Assembly (NCBI GenBank): GCA_024401295.1
Contig: JAKSLG010000001.1
Span: 1-64,000 of the forward strand
Reading direction: 5' to 3'
Source of the DNA: Bacteroidales bacterium
Lineage (GTDB): Bacteria; Bacteroidota; Bacteroidia; Bacteroidales; Marinilabiliaceae
DNA length: 64,000 bases
The notes beneath the pieces are model-generated. The model made no database searches and was not told where the DNA came from. It saw only the letters and a list, made by a program, of their open reading frames with translations. This document shows, piece by piece, positions 19,249 through 27,943 of the stretch. Position numbers and translations under genes: made by a program. Position 1 is the stretch's first letter. Each line of letters starts with the position of its first letter.

Positions 19249-21351
19249 TTATATCCTAAGTTCGATATCAACTGTCGTTCCGCGTTCATACTTCGTTCCG
19301 TGCGGAATCGATTGCGTTGCAACTTTGCCATATCCGCGAAGCCTTACGCGCAATCCGCGACTTTCGAGAAGGCTGACTGCATCCTTGGCGCCCATGCCTC
19401 TGACGTCTGGCATCATTCCATCGACAATAGGTTTGGTCGAGACCGCGATGCTCGTCTCTTTTGCCTGCGTCGATACCCATGCATGGCGGCTGACATTGTC
19501 GTTGTATTGAATGTTCAGCGTGCGGAAGACCGTGAACAAGTCGTTCATGCGGCCACCTTTCGAATATGGAAATACATCGGCATATTCGCGCGATGATTTC
19601 TGACGCATCTCGCCTTTCTTGAACTCCGAAGCATATACGCGGTCGGCAATCGCTTTCACCACGCTTCCGGCCACGATATTGCCATAATAAACATTGTTCG
19701 GACCTGTAACCGAGACAATGCAACTATAGACAGGCTTGTCGGCCGGGAAATAGCCGGCAAACGATGCAAGATATTTCTTCTCGCCCTGGTTTGTGTACTG
19801 GCCTTTGTTGGCAATCTGTGCCGTACCAGTCTTTCCCGCAATGCTATATCCTTTCGTGTTCTTTATGTTTATGGCAGTACCTTTTTCAACGACACCTTCG
19901 AGCATTCTTCTGACCGTCTCGATTGTTTTGCGCGATGCAATCGAATTGCGCAGCACTTTTGGACGTTTGCGCTCAACGATTTCACCGTTTTCGGAAATGC
20001 CTTCAACAAACATCGGCCTCATCATTGTTCCACCGTTTGCCACTGCGTTGTAGAGGGTCAGTATGTGCAGAGGCGAAATCGTCATCTCATAGCCAATCGA
20101 CATCCATGGCAACGATGTTCTACTCCATCCATCCTCATTGTAGTTCTTCAGGAATGTCCGCGCTTCGCCTGGCAGTTCTATGCCGAGTGAATCACATATT
20201 CCAAGACTGCGCAAACGATTGATAAATCGCTGAGGATCTTTGCGGTAGCATTTGTCAACAATTCGCGAAAAAGCAATGTTCGACGACACTTCAAATGCTT
20301 CATCAACTTTTATCATTCCGTGGCCGCCCTTCTTCGAGTCACGCATCGTGCGGTCGAAGAACCTGAATTCGCCGGCAAATGTGTTTATCGTGTCATCAAC
20401 GCTGATCACGCCGTCTTCAAGACACGCCATGACCGTCGCCAGCTTGAATGTCGAACCAGGCTCCATCGCCTCGCCAATTGCAAAGTTGAGGCAGTTCTCA
20501 TTGTAGTTGCCATCGCTTTGTCGCTGTAGGTTGACAATGGCTCTGATGGCTCCTGTCTTCACTTCCATCAGGATTGCAACACCATGGTCTGCTGCATATC
20601 TCTCAAGCTGTTGCTTCAGCGAATTCTCTGCAACGTCTTGAATGTCAATGTCTATCGTGCTGACAATATCTTTTCCGTTGACCGGAGCCGAAATCTCATT
20701 CGGAACCCATTGACGACCGATGCGAAGCGACTGGCTCTGTCCATCAATGCCGCGAAGCTCCTTTTCGTATGCGAGTTCAATGCCGACGTAGCCGCCCTTT
20801 TCCTTGTCGCTATACATTCGGCCGACTGTTCGTGCCGCAAGCATTCCAAAAGGCATTTTGCGCATTCCCGTCTCCTCTGGCGTGAAACCGCCTTTGTTGC
20901 GGCCATGCTTGAAAATCGGAAATTCCTTGACGATTTTCATCTCCGCATACGAGATGCGCCGAGGATTTATCACCAGCGAATGACGTTTGTTGTGGCGGGC
21001 AGAACTTATCAGTTCCTTATACTGCGATGCACTCTTGTCACGGAAAAAATCCGAAAGACTGCGTGCAAGGTCGTCAATCTCTGCATTGAACACTTCGTCG
21101 CTCAAACCGTTGGAACTTGGGTCCATCACGATTTTGTAGTTTGGCACCGAGCATGCCAATATGCGACCGTCTTTTGCCAATATGTCTCCTCTTCGTGCCG
21201 AAATCGTATGCAGCTTGCGGCTGTTGACCTGCTGCACATACTTCGCGCTCGAAAATATCTTCAGGTTTATCGTCTGAATAAACACTGCAATGAAGATGCA
21301 GATTATCAGAAGATAAATCACGTTGATCGTAAATTTCGTTCCGGCTGTCAT
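19249..21351 (-). CDS. ftsI: Septal transpeptidase FtsI (PBP3-like) with C-terminal PASTA domain
   Basis: A 700-residue class B penicillin-binding protein that cross-links septal peptidoglycan. One N-terminal membrane anchor (about 9-29) is followed by a pedestal dimerisation domain beginning RRGDILAKDGRILA. The transpeptidase domain has the nucleophile in S300-T-F-K303, the SSN motif at 356-358 and KTGT at 507-510. The C-terminal PASTA domain (about 640-700) contains MPDVRGMGAKDAVSLLESRG. A PASTA tail is common on FtsI of Bacteroidetes and absent from E. coli FtsI. It lies 12 bases after the small ftsL-like gene. Confidence 0.96.
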   Translation of the reverse strand: MTAGTKFTINVIYLLIICIFIAVFIQTINLKIFSSAKYVQQVNSRKLHTISARRGDILAKDGRILACSVPNYKIVMDPSSNGLSDEVFNAEIDDLARSLSDFFRDKSASQYKELISSARHNKRHSLVINPRRISYAEMKIVKEFPIFKHGRNKGGFTPEETGMRKMPFGMLAARTVGRMYSDKEKGGYVGIELAYEKELRGIDGQSQSLRIGRQWVPNEISAPVNGKDIVSTIDIDIQDVAENSLKQQLERYAADHGVAILMEVKTGAIRAIVNLQRQSDGNYNENCLNFAIGEAMEPGSTFKLATVMACLEDGVISVDDTINTFAGEFRFFDRTMRDSKKGGHGMIKVDEAFEVSSNIAFSRIVDKCYRKDPQRFINRLRSLGICDSLGIELPGEARTFLKNYNEDGWSRTSLPWMSIGYEMTISPLHILTLYNAVANGGTMMRPMFVEGISENGEIVERKRPKVLRNSIASRKTIETVRRMLEGVVEKGTAINIKNTKGYSIAGKTGTAQIANKGQYTNQGEKKYLASFAGYFPADKPVYSCIVSVTGPNNVYYGNIVAGSVVKAIADRVYASEFKKGEMRQKSSREYADVFPYSKGGRMNDLFTVFRTLNIQYNDNVSRHAWVSTQAKETSIAVSTKPIVDGMMPDVRGMGAKDAVSLLESRGLRVRLRGYGKVATQSIPHGTKYERGTTVDIELRI

Positions 21352-21363
21352 CGTCTCTCCCTC

Positions 21364-21690
21364 CTATTTTTCAATGATTCGTGGTGGTTCCGTGAGTTCC
21401 TTAAGGTCGAGACCTTCAGCCTGTATCCTCCGCAGAATTTCACTCTGCTTGCTCATGTTCATCAGCTCCGACGAAGCCGAAATCGATTCGTCATGAAGAT
21501 CTTTGATCTCTGCCGTCAGCTTCGCAATATCGCGAAGATCGCTTTCAACACTGATATGGTTGAATATGTAAATCATGGCCAATATGAAGACACAGATGTA
21601 GTAGCCCGGCGAGGCTAACCCCATCATCGACATACGACCTGCTATCGCCGTATGCCAGTATTCACGTATCTTCAATATCGACTCTTTCAT
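21364..21690 (-). CDS. ftsL: FtsL-like cell division protein
   Basis: A 108-residue small bitopic protein. A basic N-terminus (about 1-28) is followed by one membrane segment (about 29-45, YYICVFILAMIYIFNHISV) and a periplasmic heptad-like coiled coil (about 50-90, LRDIAKLTAEIKDLHDE). It ends with a short PPRIIEK tail. Sequence identity to FtsL is weak in all bacteria. The call rests on size, topology and the invariant place between rsmH (6 bases) and ftsI (12 bases). It would form the FtsQLB scaffold that activates FtsWI. Confidence 0.8.
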   Translation of the reverse strand: MKESILKIREYWHTAIAGRMSMMGLASPGYYICVFILAMIYIFNHISVESDLRDIAKLTAEIKDLHDESISASSELMNMSKQSEILRRIQAEGLDLKELTEPPRIIEK

Positions 21691-21696
21691 CTCTGA

Positions 21697-22617
21697 CTAC
21701 AATTTTTCGGCAATTCTCAGTTTTGCACTTCGTGCTCTGCTGTTGGCTGCAATTTCTTCGGCCGTCGGAACGATAGCTTTTCGGCAGACGGCTTCAAAAG
21801 GCACTTCAACGTGTCCGTAAATATCATCGCGTTCGGCATTGGCCTTGCGTGTGTCGCCACTGCGGATGAGGTTCTTGACCATCCTGTCTTCAAGCGAATG
21901 ATATGATATTATCACTAATCGGCCGCCTTTGCGAAGCAGATCTGGCGTACGGCTGAGCATTTCGCGTAGCGCGTCCATCTCGCCATTGACCTCGATGCGC
22001 AAAGCCTGGAACACTTTTGTCAGCAGCTTCGTCTGCTCCGGAGCAATTACGGTTGGCGCAACAATCGACTTCAAGTCAAACGTAGTGACGATCTTCTTCT
22101 CCGCGCGGCTCTTTGCAATGATGGAGGCAAGCCTTCCCGCACGATCGATTTCGCCATATTCGGAGAAAACACGTGCAAGCTCCTTTTCGTCATATTCGTT
22201 GACAATGCCGGCAGCCGTCCTGCTCATTCCCTGACCCATGCGCATGTCGAGCGGCGCATCGAAACGGAATGAAAAACCACGCTCTGGAGCATCGAAATGA
22301 TGGCTCGAGACACCAAGGTCGCCCAAGATGCCATCGACTTTGTCGATTTCGAGGTAGCGCAGGAATTGTGCAATATAGCGGAAATTATGACGGACAAAAA
22401 TCAATCGGTCGTCGTCCGGACGATTTGCATACGCATGTTCATCCTGATCAAACGCAATAAGTCTTCCTTCCGGACCAAGACGACGCAATATTTCGCGGCT
22501 GTGTCCGCCACCGCCAAATGTCACGTCAACATACGTGCCCTTCGGATCTATTTCAAGACCGTCAACCGATGCATTAAGGAGCACCGGAACATGATATGTT
22601 CCAGCTGTTTCTGCCAT
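21697..22617 (-). CDS. rsmH: 16S rRNA (cytosine-1402-N4)-methyltransferase RsmH
   Basis: A 306-residue SAM-dependent methyltransferase that modifies C1402 of 16S rRNA. It begins YHVPVLLNASVDGL and has the SAM-binding loop DVTFGGGGHSREIL, then AFDQDEHA. GILGDLGVSSHHFD and RGFSFRFDAPLDMRM are the RsmH signatures. The C-terminus has FQALRIEVNGEMDAL and ISYHSLEDRMVKN. It is the first gene of the division cluster, with the promoter at 22685-22715 about 70 bases upstream. The usual mraZ gene is not in front of it. Confidence 0.97.
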   Translation of the reverse strand: MAETAGTYHVPVLLNASVDGLEIDPKGTYVDVTFGGGGHSREILRRLGPEGRLIAFDQDEHAYANRPDDDRLIFVRHNFRYIAQFLRYLEIDKVDGILGDLGVSSHHFDAPERGFSFRFDAPLDMRMGQGMSRTAAGIVNEYDEKELARVFSEYGEIDRAGRLASIIAKSRAEKKIVTTFDLKSIVAPTVIAPEQTKLLTKVFQALRIEVNGEMDALREMLSRTPDLLRKGGRLVIISYHSLEDRMVKNLIRSGDTRKANAERDDIYGHVEVPFEAVCRKAIVPTAEEIAANSRARSAKLRIAEKL

Positions 22618-22684
22618 GTTTTGCCTATATTCTGTCTTTTCTCTCTGCCAATGCGTTTTTTCGTCAGACGCTATTTTGGCACGT

Positions 22685-22715
22685 CAAAGTTACAATTTAC
22701 AATTGCCACTTCAAA
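22685..22715 (-). promoter_or_regulatory. Promoter of the division/cell-wall cluster
   Basis: Read on the minus strand, a -33 TTTG (22712-22715), a 19-base spacer and a -7 TAACTTTG (22685-22692) match the Bacteroidetes housekeeping promoter TTTG-N19-21-TAnnTTTG exactly. Transcription would begin near 22678, leaving a leader of about 60 bases before rsmH. Confidence 0.8.
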
Positions 22716-22911
22716 CCAATTTTTGTTTTTTATTTTTGAACACCCTTTTTTGTGCTGTAATTCAGTCGTTTATGTTATTTTTATGCCTGATTGTCATTCT
22801 CGCAAATTTTTGGACGCAAAATCCCGCTTTTTTTGTAGGCAAGAATGCATATTTCAGCAATTTGACATATGCTATTTGTCTATATTGATGGAATATTCTC
22901 AAAATTAATGC

Positions 22912-22919
22912 TATATTTG
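22912..22919 (+). promoter_or_regulatory. -7 box of the type B CTD cargo/PorP operon
   Basis: TATATTTG matches TAnnTTTG and lies 42 bases before the ATG at 22962. No TTTG is found at the ideal distance upstream; the nearest TTG is 14-15 bases away. Confidence 0.5.
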
Positions 22920-22961
22920 CACGGCTCAAAATATGTGCATTATTTCAAGCAACTCGAACAA

Positions 22962-24539
22962 ATGAACTTTTTCAAGAATATCACGGCTTTAGCCCTAATC
23001 GCTTTGTCGGCTGTCGCGGTCAATGCCCAGAGGAAAGGTACCGCTTACTTCCTCAGCGAGAACAACCAGGTCTTCTGCGATGCCGGTACGATAGTACTGA
23101 AAGTCTATATCGACATTCCAGCAACGAAACCATACACACTCTATTATTCAATCGACGATCCGAGTGACGACAAGCCTGCCGTTCAATACGACACTCCTGC
23201 TACTAACACATTGGATGATAGTCACATATGCGAGATTAAGATAACCGACGATCCTCTCAAGTCCAGCGATGGCAAGCATCTTCACTACGAAATCAAACTT
23301 ACGAAACTCTATAGCCAGCAGGGCCTCTCAGAGCATTCTGGCAACACTGTTGACCTCGATGAGACATTGACCGTCGATTTCTGGACAACACCAACGCCGT
23401 CAATCGTTTCTGAAGAGAAGATTTGTGGAAACAAGGGCATCATCGAAGCCGATACGAAATGGTCTGATGTCTCGGCATATTCATGGGTAATCGACGATAG
23501 CGAGGTCGCAATTGACGATGCTGACAAAAGTTCATGTCAACTGACTCTGGCAAGCATCGCCGATCATGCCACGAAAATCAAACTTACTGAATCGACAGGC
23601 AACGGCAAATGCGCTGCATCGATCGAAAAGAATCTGCGATTCGTTGTCAATCCAAAGGCAACGCTCGCTCACCTCAACGACAAAGGCGAAGAGAGTCCGG
23701 TCATCCTCTGCTCGTCAATCAACGACAGAGCATTTAACTTCGATGGAGTGATGACATTGACGGGCCATGAGCCATTCAATATCGAACTGAGCAACGGACA
23801 GACATTCCTCGACCTTCCGCAAGGCGAGTTGACTCACGAACTTCATGTCGAAAAGGGTGGCGATGTCGTCATCTCGAGAATGACCGACTTGAACGGATGC
23901 GTCGTTACAACGAACATGGGAGAGATAAGCGGCAAAATCACGGTTATCGACCGCAAGCCGATACTGACAATGCCTACCGACACGATTCATTTCGAAGGCC
24001 GCAAGCTCGAATTCTCACGCGAACTCGCCTACAACTGGGACGCATCGAAATGGTGGGTCGCTAAGGAATATAGCGACTATGACATACCTGCACTTCATTG
24101 GTGGTATGACGCAAACCGCTGCAAAACATCGTTTACAACAAACATAACAGGACTGATCGCTCTCAAATATCTCGAATTCGAGCAGTCCGACTCGGTGTCG
24201 TATAGCAACGTCTATGGCGTTCAACTCGAAGAGCGTCTGCCAGATTGCCCAAGCGATACGCTCACGCAATACGTTGATGGTGTCGCAACGATAAATGCGC
24301 CAAACGGATTCAGCCCTAATGGCGATGGACGAAACGACAGATTCGTGCTTCAAAGCATTCCGCCGCAGAACCATTTGATGGTCCTCGACAGCAAGGGCAA
24401 GATGGTTTTTGAAAAAGAAAACTATCGCAACAACTGGCGTGCTGAAGATGTTGAAGATGGATATTACGTCTATGTCTTCACTGGTGACGGCATCAAGCCG
24501 GTCAAAGAAACATTGGTTATAAAACGTAGCAAAAAATGA
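22962..24539 (+). CDS. Secreted protein with type B gliding-motility-associated C-terminal domain
   Basis: A 525-residue exported protein. A signal peptide (about 1-23, cleavage near VNAQ) leads into beta-rich Ig/PKD-like modules without a recognised catalytic motif. The C-terminus (about 444-525) is a gliding-motility-associated C-terminal domain (CHU_C type): it opens FSPNGDGRNDRF, continues MVLDSKGKMVFEK and NNW, and ends in GYYVYVFTGDG and LVIKR. In this family the domain is the type B sorting signal for type IX secretion. The ATG at 22962 is the one directly before the signal peptide. The next gene, of the PorP/SprF family, overlaps by 4 bases, matching the known pairing of type B cargo with a dedicated PorP/SprF protein. 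The surface function is unknown. Confidence 0.85.
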   Translation: MNFFKNITALALIALSAVAVNAQRKGTAYFLSENNQVFCDAGTIVLKVYIDIPATKPYTLYYSIDDPSDDKPAVQYDTPATNTLDDSHICEIKITDDPLKSSDGKHLHYEIKLTKLYSQQGLSEHSGNTVDLDETLTVDFWTTPTPSIVSEEKICGNKGIIEADTKWSDVSAYSWVIDDSEVAIDDADKSSCQLTLASIADHATKIKLTESTGNGKCAASIEKNLRFVVNPKATLAHLNDKGEESPVILCSSINDRAFNFDGVMTLTGHEPFNIELSNGQTFLDLPQGELTHELHVEKGGDVVISRMTDLNGCVVTTNMGEISGKITVIDRKPILTMPTDTIHFEGRKLEFSRELAYNWDASKWWVAKEYSDYDIPALHWWYDANRCKTSFTTNITGLIALKYLEFEQSDSVSYSNVYGVQLEERLPDCPSDTLTQYVDGVATINAPNGFSPNGDGRNDRFVLQSIPPQNHLMVLDSKGKMVFEKENYRNNWRAEDVEDGYYVYVFTGDGIKPVKETLVIKRSKK

Positions 24540-25456
24540 GGCATTCGATAACATCACGGATATTTGGAGCATTGGTGCTATTGCTTTGCTCGTCAGCTTT
24601 ATATGCACAGAACGACCTCATTGTCGGACAATACATCCACAATCAGTTCGCCATCAATCCGGCCTTTGCGGGCAGTCGCGATGGTTTGACTTTCTTCGGT
24701 AGCTGGCGCAAGCAGTGGCAAGGTATCGAAAACACGCCGACGAGCCTTCTGTTCACCGCTCATGCACCTCTCAAAAGAGAGAATCTGACACTTGGTCTGC
24801 AGGTGTGGAATCAGAAAATACATCAGTCGAAAAACTCCGGTGCAGCTGCAGAAATAGGCTATCGTTTCAGAACAGGCAAGCTTGGCTGGATGTCATTCGC
24901 CTTGCTGCCTGGCGTTTCAATACGCAACACGGACTGGACAAAAGTTCACTTGATTGATGATGGCGATGAAGCTTTCAGCGAAAACGAACAGAATATCAAT
25001 CCGACGCTCGGATTTGGTATGGCCTGGTATGGCAGGAAATTCTTCCTTGGCGTTTCGGTGACATCGCTGTTCCTTTCAGACGATTTCGATACGCGAAAGG
25101 CTGAATTCAATCCGGCCGATGCACAATACGTCGCAACGGGTGGCTATCTTTTCACGATCGGCGACATTGGAATACAGCCGTCGGCAATGGCTACTTATAG
25201 CAGTAAAAACGATATCGATGCAACTGGTACGTTGACAGGCATCTGGCGCAATTTCATTTGGGTCGATGCGGCTTATACAACGAAAAACGAAATGAGCTTC
25301 GGCGCTGCCGTTCAGGCTCTTCCGCAGCTTCGTGTTGCATATAACTACGGATTTGTGACGGGCGACCTCAGCAAGTATAACAATGGCTCACACGAGATTT
25401 CAATTCAATATGATCTCGTCTATCGAGTGAAGACTGTTGCTCCACGATTCTATTAA
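24536..25456 (+). CDS. PorP/SprF family type IX secretion outer-membrane protein
   Basis: A 306-residue outer-membrane beta-barrel with a signal peptide (about 1-23, ending LYAQ). The family hallmark follows at once: QYIHNQFAINPAFAGSRDGLTF, a stretch in which proline and alanine of NPAFAG are near invariant (residues about 31-52). The C-terminus repeats amphipathic strands and ends in an aromatic residue (RFY). Members of this family bind type IX secreted adhesins with a type B C-terminal domain and assist their export or anchoring. The start overlaps the cargo gene stop by ATGA, so the two are translationally coupled. A 12-base gap leads to the next gene. Confidence 0.9.
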   Translation: MRHSITSRIFGALVLLLCSSALYAQNDLIVGQYIHNQFAINPAFAGSRDGLTFFGSWRKQWQGIENTPTSLLFTAHAPLKRENLTLGLQVWNQKIHQSKNSGAAAEIGYRFRTGKLGWMSFALLPGVSIRNTDWTKVHLIDDGDEAFSENEQNINPTLGFGMAWYGRKFFLGVSVTSLFLSDDFDTRKAEFNPADAQYVATGGYLFTIGDIGIQPSAMATYSSKNDIDATGTLTGIWRNFIWVDAAYTTKNEMSFGAAVQALPQLRVAYNYGFVTGDLSKYNNGSHEISIQYDLVYRVKTVAPRFY

Positions 25457-25468
25457 TATGTTTGAGAG

Positions 25469-26848
25469 ATGAAAAGATACATCATAGCATTTGTTTCGGC
25501 TCTTGCAGTTTCGGTTGTTGCCGAAGCACAGAACGTCGAGGTGACGCCTCTGAATTTCTTCTCGCACGGAAGTCAGGTCTGTCCGTTCGTTGTTGACTCT
25601 ACGCTATATTTTTCGTCGAATGTCAAGACGAATATCACGGTCAATTATTACGATGAATCCGACAATCGCCTCTTTCAGCTTTTCAAGGTGCCATTGAAGA
25701 ATAGTTTCCCGGCCGGATCGCCAAAGCCTGCCATGAAACGTCACAACCGTCCTTACAACCAGTCTGCCATCACTTTTGATGCCGAGGGTAAGATTCATAT
25801 CACACAGAATACAAAGGAACAGTCAACGATTCAGGGCGCACCGTTAGCCATATTCGACTATCGATCGTTGAATGACAGAACAGATGGCATCGAAAGCGAA
25901 ACAAGAGTACGTTTTGCAAATGCCGGTTATCCTGCCTATTCGCCTGATGGCAATTTGATGGTCTTTGTCTCTGACGCACCTGGCGGACGCGGACAGACAG
26001 ACTTGTATTATTGCGAAAAACGAAACGGCCGATGGACTATGCCACGAAGCATGGGCGATGCCATTAACACTACGGGTGCTGAAACAACGCCTTTTATTCA
26101 CTCTTCGGGCAAAATATTCTTTGCATCGAATGGCCGTTCGGACAGTAAGAAGCTCGATATCTATTACACATTCCGCAACGATGACGGCAAATTTGCCGAG
26201 CCTGTGCGTTTCGACATCAGCATAAACAGCATTGGCGATGATTTCGGATTCTACTACAGCGACGACGAAGAGTGGGGATTCTTCACATCGAATCGTCACG
26301 GACGTGATAAGATATACTATTTCAAGCAGTTGTTCCCTCATTTCGACGAAGAGAACGAAATGGTTGAAGAGAATTATTGCTATACATTCTTTGAAGAATC
26401 GGCAGAGAATTATGACCCTGCAGAATTCGGATTCAAATGGGTTATCAGTGACGGACATCAGTATAATGGTCTTGAAATTGACCACTGTTTTGCCGGTCCG
26501 GGTGACTATAATATTGCACTCAATGTACTCGACAAGACATCGGGTGAGGAACTCTTTACAATTGCTGACTACGACATGGAACTCCGCAAACCAGAGCAGG
26601 TCAACATACATGTTCCTGAAAATATTCAGCGTGGAAAAGATGTCGTGTTTACAGCCGACGATAAGAATATAACAGCCTTTACGCCAACGACTTACTATTG
26701 GGATTTCGGCAATGGAGTCCAGATGAAAGGACAGACTGTAAAAGTTAAATTCAAAAAAAGTGGTACTTACAGAGTACGTTGTGGCACGATTGCTGATGAA
26801 GATTGGACGGTCAAACTTTGTACTTGGGTATACGTAACAGTAGAATAA
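25469..26848 (+). CDS. Exported PD40 beta-propeller protein with C-terminal PKD-like domain
   Basis: A 459-residue exported protein with a signal peptide (about 1-21). The middle (about 25-295) is a WD40-like/PD40 propeller, seen in YPAYSPDGNLMVFVSD, HSSGKIFFASNGR and GFFTSNRHGRDKIYYF. A second part contains Ig/PKD-like folds, the last at about 385-459 (TTYYWDFGNGVQM, KSGTYRV). PD40 propellers occur in the PorE/PorW-linked envelope proteins of type IX systems, but this one lacks TPR and OmpA domains. It is third in the operon and may be an accessory periplasmic or surface partner of the PorP/cargo pair; that role is inferred from position. Confidence 0.72.
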   Translation: MKRYIIAFVSALAVSVVAEAQNVEVTPLNFFSHGSQVCPFVVDSTLYFSSNVKTNITVNYYDESDNRLFQLFKVPLKNSFPAGSPKPAMKRHNRPYNQSAITFDAEGKIHITQNTKEQSTIQGAPLAIFDYRSLNDRTDGIESETRVRFANAGYPAYSPDGNLMVFVSDAPGGRGQTDLYYCEKRNGRWTMPRSMGDAINTTGAETTPFIHSSGKIFFASNGRSDSKKLDIYYTFRNDDGKFAEPVRFDISINSIGDDFGFYYSDDEEWGFFTSNRHGRDKIYYFKQLFPHFDEENEMVEENYCYTFFEESAENYDPAEFGFKWVISDGHQYNGLEIDHCFAGPGDYNIALNVLDKTSGEELFTIADYDMELRKPEQVNIHVPENIQRGKDVVFTADDKNITAFTPTTYYWDFGNGVQMKGQTVKVKFKKSGTYRVRCGTIADEDWTVKLCTWVYVTVE

Positions 26849-26882
26849 TTGCATTGGCCGAAAAAATATAAAACGAACGACG

Positions 26883-27857
26883 ATGAAAAAGAAAATCTTT
26901 ATTGCTTTGTGCGCCATTTTTGCAGGTGCGCAGATCGCATTGGCTCAGCCGGTTCCTGGTGTGGATGAGAATATTCCATACTTGATGACATTCGGCAAAA
27001 ACGGGCAGACGGAATGGGGCGACGATAACTGTTTGCAGGTTATATTCTTCTCAATCCCTTCTGACTATACGCAGCCAGTCTATATTCGTGTGTTTGACCC
27101 AGAAATTGGTGGTCAGCACGATGAGCTCAATGGCGGATGGAATACAAAAACCCGTTTCTCCGTTTATGGTGGCGCAAATTCATGCTCAAACAAAGATGCA
27201 CAGAAGTGCAACGAGAAAGGCAACTACGATAGCGGTACGCTCATTTCGTCGAAGACATTCGGAAGTGAGGCAACGTATGACAACAAGTGGTATACTTTCG
27301 GCCCTATAAACCCGTCTGAAGGTGAAAATCTTCCAGAGTTCGGTGGCCGTATTTTCAAGATTGTTGTCGAAGGCCTCAGCGGCGATGATGGCAATATGTA
27401 TCGAATGTTCCTTTCGCGCAAGGCCGATGACAATGTGAAGGTCGATGGTGCATTTGCCTTCTACTTCAAGTATAAGTTCCGTATGCACGACTCTGGTTCG
27501 GAAGTGTCGCATATCTATCCATACATCAACAACGATGTTGTCTCTATCAAGCAGTCAAATTTCGACTGGGATAACGATGGTATGATTCGTATCATTTCTG
27601 TTGCAAAGAACGGCGTTCAGATGAAAGTCAGCAACAATGACGAATGGCAGACAAGTACGCATAAGGTTGACGAAGCAGAGAAAGGTACATCATGGGATAT
27701 CCAGATGGTTAAGTTCAAGAACAAGCCATTGAAAAACAACAACGTGGTTATTTTCCTTGAAAACCAGTACGGCGAACTGATGCCATTCTATAGTGTGCCT
27801 ATCGGTGGTATTCCAAAGTATAAATATACGATTGGTGTTAAGCAAAAAACCAAATAA
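26883..27857 (+). CDS. Secreted protein of unknown function, last gene of the PorP operon
   Basis: A 324-residue exported protein that I do not recognise. A signal peptide (about 1-21, ending LAQP) is followed by a beta-rich body with aromatic strands (IPYLMTFGK, PVYIRVFDPEIGGQHDE, GRIFKIVVEGLSGDDGNMY). No lipobox, catalytic motif or type IX sorting domain is visible. IGGQHDELNGGW and FDPE look like a calcium- or ligand-binding jelly-roll, but this is a guess. It follows the PD40 gene by 34 bases and is closed by a strong terminator at 27867-27908, which ties it to the PorP operon rather than to the regulator downstream. Confidence 0.6.
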   Translation: MKKKIFIALCAIFAGAQIALAQPVPGVDENIPYLMTFGKNGQTEWGDDNCLQVIFFSIPSDYTQPVYIRVFDPEIGGQHDELNGGWNTKTRFSVYGGANSCSNKDAQKCNEKGNYDSGTLISSKTFGSEATYDNKWYTFGPINPSEGENLPEFGGRIFKIVVEGLSGDDGNMYRMFLSRKADDNVKVDGAFAFYFKYKFRMHDSGSEVSHIYPYINNDVVSIKQSNFDWDNDGMIRIISVAKNGVQMKVSNNDEWQTSTHKVDEAEKGTSWDIQMVKFKNKPLKNNNVVIFLENQYGELMPFYSVPIGGIPKYKYTIGVKQKTK

Positions 27858-27866
27858 ATTTGCTAA

Positions 27867-27908
27867 ATTGCGCCTCGGTGGATATTCTGCCGGGGCGCAA
27901 TTGTTTTT
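27867..27908 (+). terminator. Terminator of the PorP/SprF operon
   Basis: A 12-base-pair stem (27867-27878 with 27890-27901, one G-U pair) with an 11-base loop, followed by TGTTTTTG. It begins 9 bases after the stop of the secreted unknown. Confidence 0.88.
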
Positions 27909-27943
27909 GTGTCGGGCAGCAAAGTATGATTTATAGGAATAGT

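Larger units (their letters stand above)
22618..22961. other. Divergent intergenic region between rsmH and the surface-protein operon
   Basis: This 344-base gene-free stretch separates two divergently transcribed operons. It holds a strong minus-strand promoter at 22685-22715 and a plus-strand -7 box at 22912-22919. It is AT-rich in the middle. No mraZ-like reading frame, RNA gene or repeat is visible in it. Confidence 0.7.

Noticed and set aside
20584..21618. A 344-codon plus-strand frame antisense to ftsI and ftsL
   Set aside because: It lies entirely against two well-supported genes, has no protein-like features (Cys/His/Arg-rich shadow) and no start signals. It reflects the codon bias of the minus-strand genes.
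25844..26917. A 357-codon minus-strand frame across the PD40-PKD gene
   Set aside because: Antisense shadow of a clear exported protein; its sequence is Ile/Val/Cys-rich with no domain pattern and no promoter.
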